A program made the translations under genes and the position numbers. Positions 6,031 through 9,382 of a stretch of DNA of 9,382 nucleotides are shown in pieces. Position 1 is the first letter of the stretch; each line of letters opens with the position of its first letter. Source of the DNA: Comamonadaceae bacterium (GTDB lineage Bacteria; Pseudomonadota; Gammaproteobacteria; Burkholderiales; Burkholderiaceae_C); the NCBI GenBank assembly GCA_947374505.1, contig CANCCE010000099.1:1-9382 (forward strand). The letters run 5' to 3'. The notes below the pieces were generated by a model that was given only the letters and a program-made list of their open reading frames with translations, was not told where the DNA came from and did not search any database.

Positions 6031-6573
6031 ATGAAACGTATTCTTTCTGCTCTGTCCGTACTCACTCTTTCTCTCGTCTTGGTCGCTTGCGGTTCTAACG
6101 TCAAGCTGAGTGATGTTCCCGTTGAAGACCGCAGCGCTGGTGCTGCTGGCTCGGGCGGTGCAGCGGGTAATGATGGGGCTTCAGGGCGCGCTGTGGCACC
6201 CGTTGAAATCAACACCACCAACGCCACTGCTGCGGGTCCCGTGGGTGCTGCCCGCGTTTTTTACTTTGATTACGACAGCTTCACGATCAAGCCGGAGTTC
6301 CAAGGCGCGATTGAAATGCATGCCCGTTTTCTGACGACCAACAAGGCCCGCAAGATCGCCATTGAAGGTCACACCGACGAGCGCGGCGGCCGTGAGTACA
6401 ACCTGGCGCTTGGCCAGAAACGCGCTGAAGCCGTTCGCCGTTCCCTGGCTTTGCTGGGTGTCGCCGAGACCCAAGTTGAAGCCGTGAGTTTTGGCAAAGA
6501 AAAGCCAGCCATGACGGGCGAGACTGAAGAAGCCTTCGCCAAGAACCGTCGCGCTGAAATCAATTACCGATGA
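6031..6573 (+). CDS. pal: Peptidoglycan-associated outer-membrane lipoprotein Pal
   Basis: Pal anchors the outer membrane to peptidoglycan and is relocated to the division site by TolB and TolA. The 180-residue precursor starts with a lipoprotein signal: KR at 2-3, a hydrophobic core, and lipobox LVAC at 17-20. Cys20 would be acylated. The Gly at +2 is not the Asp retention signal, so export to the outer membrane is expected. A flexible Gly/Ala/Ser-rich linker (35-54) leads into an OmpA-like domain (about 73-180). That domain has FYFDYDSF (77-84), GHTDERG (113-119) and the NLALGQKRAEAVRRSL helix (124-139). D116 and R131 correspond to the family's diaminopimelate-binding residues. It ends KNRRAEINYR. 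The GAGG at 6022-6025 supports the ATG at 6031. It lies 34 bp downstream of tolB, and its TGA overlaps the cpoB ATG. Confidence 0.97.
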   Translation: MKRILSALSVLTLSLVLVACGSNVKLSDVPVEDRSAGAAGSGGAAGNDGASGRAVAPVEINTTNATAAGPVGAARVFYFDYDSFTIKPEFQGAIEMHARFLTTNKARKIAIEGHTDERGGREYNLALGQKRAEAVRRSLALLGVAETQVEAVSFGKEKPAMTGETEEAFAKNRRAEINYR

Positions 6574-7388
6574 ATCAGGCAACTGCCGCTGTGAAGATCG
6601 CGTTAAAACGGCGTAGCCGGGGCGTCTTCTTGGCTATTGCATTGCTGTCGATGAGCGCCGCCCATGCGGCCTTGTTTGAAGACGACGAAGCTCGAAAAGC
6701 CATTCTTGACTTGCGCCAGAAGGTTGACACTATGCAGCTGCGGAGTGCCGACGATCTGCGCAAGGTCAATGAAGAAAAGGCTCAGCTGAGTGAACAGCTT
6801 TTGCAACTTCGCCGCAGCGTGTTAGAGCTGTCCAGTCAAATTGAAAACTCCCGCGGAGAATTAGCCCGAATGCGCGGCCAGGACGAGCAATTTGCGCGTG
6901 AGTTGTCTGAAGTTCAAATGCAACAAAAAGACCTGCTGCAGAAGACCGAAGACAGGCTTCGAAAATTCGAACCCAGCAAAGTTCGAGTAGACGGACTGGA
7001 GTTTGTGGCCGAGCCCGCTGAGGTGCGTGATTTTGAAGCTGCGTTGGCAACTTTACGCAAGGGTGAATTTGCCCAGTCGCAAACAGCCTTTACAGACTTC
7101 AACCGCCGCTACCCCAGCAGCGGTTACACACCATCAGCCTTGTTTTGGCTGGGCAATGCTCAATACGCCCAACGCAACTACAAGGACGCCGTTATCAACT
7201 TCCGCGCGCTCATGGCTGCTGCGCCTACTCACCTGCGTGCGCCTGAGGCCTTGTTGTCCATCGCCAACTGTCAAGTTGAGTTGAAAGAGGTCAAAGGTGC
7301 TCGTAAAACGATTGATGAACTCCTCAAAACTTACCCGCAGTCTGAGGCTGCCAAGGTGGGCAAAGAGCGACTTGCCAAACTCAAGTAA
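6570..7388 (+). CDS. cpoB: Cell division coordinator CpoB (YbgF)
   Basis: CpoB links the Tol machine to PBP1B/LpoB so that peptidoglycan synthesis keeps pace with outer-membrane constriction at the septum. This 272-residue periplasmic protein begins with a Sec-type signal: a long n-region with KRRSR (13-17), a hydrophobic core, and a cut after AHA (31-33). The mature N-terminus is ALFEDDEAR. A charged coiled-coil segment (about 38-132, with heptad-like Leu spacing) is the trimerisation region. A proline/valine linker leads to about three TPR units: 153-184 (EAALATLRKGEFAQS), 188-221 (SALFWLGNAQYAQRNYKDA) and 225-258. The start is fixed by the ATGA overlap with the pal stop, which implies translational coupling. 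The conserved tolB-pal-cpoB order confirms the assignment. Confidence 0.94.
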   Translation: MNQATAAVKIALKRRSRGVFLAIALLSMSAAHAALFEDDEARKAILDLRQKVDTMQLRSADDLRKVNEEKAQLSEQLLQLRRSVLELSSQIENSRGELARMRGQDEQFARELSEVQMQQKDLLQKTEDRLRKFEPSKVRVDGLEFVAEPAEVRDFEAALATLRKGEFAQSQTAFTDFNRRYPSSGYTPSALFWLGNAQYAQRNYKDAVINFRALMAAAPTHLRAPEALLSIANCQVELKEVKGARKTIDELLKTYPQSEAAKVGKERLAKLK

Positions 7389-7424
7389 CAGCGATCACAG
7401 CGATAGAAGCGGTACAGGCGATGG
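7389..7424 (+). repeat. degenerate 9-bp tandem units between cpoB and the transporter gene
   Basis: The 32 bp gap can be read as four successive nine-base units: CAGCGATCA, CAGCGATAG, AAGCGGTAC and AGGCGATGG. The last one contains the ATG of the next gene. The first two agree at seven of nine bases and the others share an AGCG or GGCGAT core. No terminator hairpin or good promoter is seen in the gap, so read-through from cpoB is likely. The AGG at 7416-7418 is only a poor ribosome binding site. Confidence 0.35.
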
Positions 7425-8536
7425 ACATCACAGCTCTTCAAATCCTCAATAGCCAAATTCTCTGGGCTTCATTTGCACTGTCGGCGCTGTTCGGTGCCAT
7501 CACACAGCGTACCCACTTTTGCACCATGGGCGCCGTCAGCGACATTGTGACCATGGGCGACTGGACGCGCATGCGCATGTGGGCCTTGGCTGCCGGTGTC
7601 GCTCTGATCGGCTTTGCCGGACTGGCCGCTGCAGGACTGATTGACCCCACCAAGACGCTCTATGTTGCCAACCGCTTTATCTGGTTATCCGCGTTGGTCG
7701 GTGGCTTGATGTTTGGCTTTGGCATGGTGCTGGCTTCGGGTTGCGGTAGCAAAACCTTGGTCCGTGTGGGTGCTGGTAACTTGAAGTCGTTGGTGGTTTT
7801 CATCGTCATGGGGTTGACCGCTTTTGCCACGCTCAAAGGCATCACGGCGGTGCTGCGGGTCAACACCGTCGACAGTGTGGCCATTGATTTTTCGGCGCCC
7901 GCAACGCTGGGCCAGTGGATGGCCAATTCAACCGGCTTGCCGCCTGCTTCAACCGGTCTTGCATTGGGACTCGCGCTAGGACTGGGCTTTATCGTGTGGG
8001 CGCTGGCGGGCCGCGATTTTTTTCGCTTTGACAATTTTCTTGCTGGCCTTGGCATCGGTGCCATCATCACTGCCATGTGGTGGGTCAGCGGCAGTTTTGG
8101 CTTTGTGCCTGAACATCCTGAGACCTTGGAAGCTGTCTTTCTGGCCACAAACTCTGGCCGCGCAGAAGCCATGAGCTTTGTCTCCCCGGTGGCTTATTCA
8201 ATCGACTGGTTGATGTTCTTCAGTGACAAAAGCAAGGTTTTGACTTTGGGCATTGTTTCTGTTGTCGGCGTTGTCGCGGGCTCTGCCGTCTATTCATTGG
8301 CTTCGCGCTCGTTCCGTTGGGAAGGCTTCGGCGGTACTGAAGACACGGCCAACCATCTCGTTGGCGCCACCCTGATGGGTGTCGGCGGCGTGGCGGCTAT
8401 GGGTTGCACCATCGGACAGGGCTTGTCCGGCATTTCAACCTTGAGTGCCACCAGCTTTGTCGCCTTGGCGGCCATTTTGCTGGGTGCTGTTGCAGGACTG
8501 AAATACCAGATCTGGCGCCTTGAGCGCACGCTGTAG
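7421..8536 (+). CDS. YeeE/YedE-family sulfur-compound transporter (TsuA-like)
   Basis: The family includes the thiosulfate importer TsuA, in which conserved cysteines relay the substrate across the inner membrane. This protein has 371 residues and many hydrophobic segments, consistent with a full-length multi-pass permease rather than the half-size two-subunit forms. The two family signatures are THFCTMGAVSD (31-41) and GFGMVLASGCGSKTLVR (99-115), echoed in the C-terminal half by VAAMGCTIGQGLSG (324-337). It contains exactly three cysteines (C34, C108, C329), each inside a conserved glycine-rich motif. Thiosulfate as substrate is inferred from the family; other small sulfur or selenium compounds are possible. 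The ATG at 7421 begins just before the first membrane segment, with a weak ribosome site. It lies 32 bp after cpoB, and its TAG overlaps the tcdA GTG by one base, suggesting coupled expression. No specific gene symbol is justified. Confidence 0.85.
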   Translation: MDITALQILNSQILWASFALSALFGAITQRTHFCTMGAVSDIVTMGDWTRMRMWALAAGVALIGFAGLAAAGLIDPTKTLYVANRFIWLSALVGGLMFGFGMVLASGCGSKTLVRVGAGNLKSLVVFIVMGLTAFATLKGITAVLRVNTVDSVAIDFSAPATLGQWMANSTGLPPASTGLALGLALGLGFIVWALAGRDFFRFDNFLAGLGIGAIITAMWWVSGSFGFVPEHPETLEAVFLATNSGRAEAMSFVSPVAYSIDWLMFFSDKSKVLTLGIVSVVGVVAGSAVYSLASRSFRWEGFGGTEDTANHLVGATLMGVGGVAAMGCTIGQGLSGISTLSATSFVALAAILLGAVAGLKYQIWRLERTL

Positions 8537-9375
8537 TGCCTGCACTGCTGCCGCTGGATGCCGCTGCGCCGGCTGATCTTGAGCGTCGCTTTGGCGGTCT
8601 AGCGCGGCTCTATGGCCAGGCGGGTGCCCAGCGCATTCGTCAGGCCCACGCTGTGGTGGTGGGCTTGGGCGGTGTGGGCTCATGGGCTGCAGAAGCACTC
8701 GTCCGCAGTGGCGTGGCCCGACTCACGCTGATTGACTTAGACCACATTTCTGAGTCCAACATCAACCGCCAACTCCACGCTTTGGACAACACGCTGGGGC
8801 AGTCCAAGGTCGAAGCCATGCGAGAGCGCATTGGCTTGATCAACCCCGGTTGTGTCGTGACCTGTGTTGATGAATTCGTCGACGCAAGCAATTGGCCGCA
8901 CATCGCCGGGCTTGATGGACTGGACAACAACGCGCCCCTGGCCGTGTTGGATGCTTGTGATCAAGTCAGGGCCAAAACAACCATGGCTGCTTGGGCACTT
9001 CAGCACGGCATCAACTTCATCACCGTTGGTGCGGCAGGCGGCAAGCGCCACGCGCATCGCGTCGACATCGAAGACCTCGCTCTCACCACACACGATCCTT
9101 TGCTCGCACAGCTGCGTTACCGACTGCGCAAAGAGCAGGGCGCTGCACGCGTGGGCAACATCGGCATCGCCTGTGTCTTCAGTCGTGAGCCCATCGTGCA
9201 GCCCGATGCCTTGTGCGAAGTTGACCTTGCCAACGAGGCCAATGACGGTAGTCTGAACTGCCATGGTTACGGGTCGGTGGTCAGCGTCACGTCGACCTTC
9301 GGTGTCTGCGCTGCAGGATGGTTGCTCGACAAAATTGCTTCAGGGTCTCAAATCAAGCCCAAAAGGACGCTATAA
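8536..9375 (+). CDS. tcdA: tRNA threonylcarbamoyladenosine dehydratase TcdA (CsdL)
   Basis: TcdA is a ThiF/MoeB-like (E1-type) enzyme that uses ATP to cyclise t6A at position 37 of ANN-decoding tRNAs to ct6A. It has 279 residues (E. coli 268). Motifs: RRFGGLARLYG (17-27), matching the E. coli N-terminus; nucleotide loop GLGGVGSW (43-50); DLDHISESNINRQLHAL (67-83) with the ATP-contacting Arg78; Lys91 in GQSKVEAM; DACDQVRAK (139-147); the glycine-rich GAAGGK (165-170); DPLLAQLRYRL (187-197); and the ACVFSREP region (212-219). The start is GTG at 8536, sharing its G with the transporter stop codon (TAGTG). The next in-frame ATG lies far inside the protein. A partial Shine-Dalgarno GAGCG (8522-8526) lies inside the transporter gene. 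The E. coli enzyme depends on CsdA-CsdE sulfur transfer, which makes the sulfur-transporter neighbour notable. Confidence 0.94.
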   Translation: MPALLPLDAAAPADLERRFGGLARLYGQAGAQRIRQAHAVVVGLGGVGSWAAEALVRSGVARLTLIDLDHISESNINRQLHALDNTLGQSKVEAMRERIGLINPGCVVTCVDEFVDASNWPHIAGLDGLDNNAPLAVLDACDQVRAKTTMAAWALQHGINFITVGAAGGKRHAHRVDIEDLALTTHDPLLAQLRYRLRKEQGAARVGNIGIACVFSREPIVQPDALCEVDLANEANDGSLNCHGYGSVVSVTSTFGVCAAGWLLDKIASGSQIKPKRTL

Positions 9376-9376
9376 T
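9371..9376 (+). promoter_or_regulatory. consensus -10 box TATAAT over the tcdA stop codon
   Basis: TATAAT is a perfect sigma-70 -10 hexamer, and the tcdA stop TAA (9373-9375) lies within it. The hexamers 16-18 bp upstream (around 9347-9354, for example TCAAAT) are poor -35 matches, and no TGn extension is present. It probably forms part of the promoter of a gene beyond the window, which starts six bases later. Confidence 0.4.
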
Positions 9377-9382
9377 TTGAGG

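Noticed and set aside
7660..8172. 170-codon open frame on the minus strand inside the transporter gene
   Set aside because: It shows no recognisable domain and has a Pro/Lys/Ala-rich composition typical of antisense frames of GC-rich genes; it lies opposite a well-supported membrane protein.
8737..9264. 175-codon open frame on the minus strand inside tcdA
   Set aside because: It mirrors the tcdA reading frame, has no recognisable motifs, and the plus-strand protein is clearly real.
1..9382. Mobile element, CRISPR array, phage or defence genes
   Set aside because: I looked for transposase or integrase motifs, regularly spaced repeats, att-like duplications and abrupt composition changes and found none. 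Apart from the short repeat at 441-526, the window is conserved housekeeping sequence.

Overview
The window is ordinary chromosomal DNA from a betaproteobacterium, most likely Burkholderiales, family Comamonadaceae (Rhodoferax/Polaromonas-like). This rests on the gene set and order, on the protein flavour (RNase G, MsbA, and a mature TolB beginning QFRVEVSG), on the GC-rich coding sequence, and on a GC-rich intergenic repeat between the first two genes of a kind I associate with this family. The genus is an inference. No mobile element, CRISPR array, rRNA or tRNA gene, or phage gene is visible. All eight genes look intact, except that the first is cut by the window edge.

Layout: (1) Positions 1-2656, plus strand: a ribosome/RNA housekeeping cluster of rlmH (5' end missing), maf (yhdE type) and rng (RNase G). 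The GC-rich repeat separates rlmH from maf, while maf and rng are only 16 bp apart. (2) Positions 2659-4458, minus strand: msbA, the lipid A flippase ABC transporter. It converges on rng with only 2 bp between the two stop codons. (3) Positions 4459-4688: an AT-richer divergent control region with several palindromes, between msbA and tolB. (4) Positions 4689-7388, plus strand: tolB, pal and cpoB, the periplasmic and outer-membrane half of the Tol-Pal cell-envelope machine. tolQ, tolR and tolA are not immediately upstream. pal and cpoB overlap by ATGA. (5) Positions 7421-9375, plus strand: a YeeE/YedE-family (TsuA-like) sulfur-compound transporter, and tcdA (csdL), the tRNA t6A dehydratase. 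They share one base at the stop/start junction. A TATAAT hexamer lies over the tcdA stop codon and probably belongs to a promoter for the next gene outside the window.

The genes fall into three themes. Translation and RNA metabolism is covered by RlmH (23S rRNA methylation), RNase G (rRNA and mRNA processing) and TcdA (tRNA modification). Envelope biogenesis is covered by MsbA (LPS export) and TolB-Pal-CpoB (outer-membrane constriction and peptidoglycan synthesis at division). Sulfur handling is covered by the YeeE-type importer, whose overlap with tcdA is suggestive because E. coli TcdA works with the CsdA-CsdE sulfur-transfer proteins.

I do not see a wholly new system. The observations most worth a second look are the yeeE-tcdA coupling, the palindromes and the odd start region in the msbA/tolB intergenic space, the Tat-like signal peptide on TolB, the poly-T leader before pal, and the intergenic repeat.
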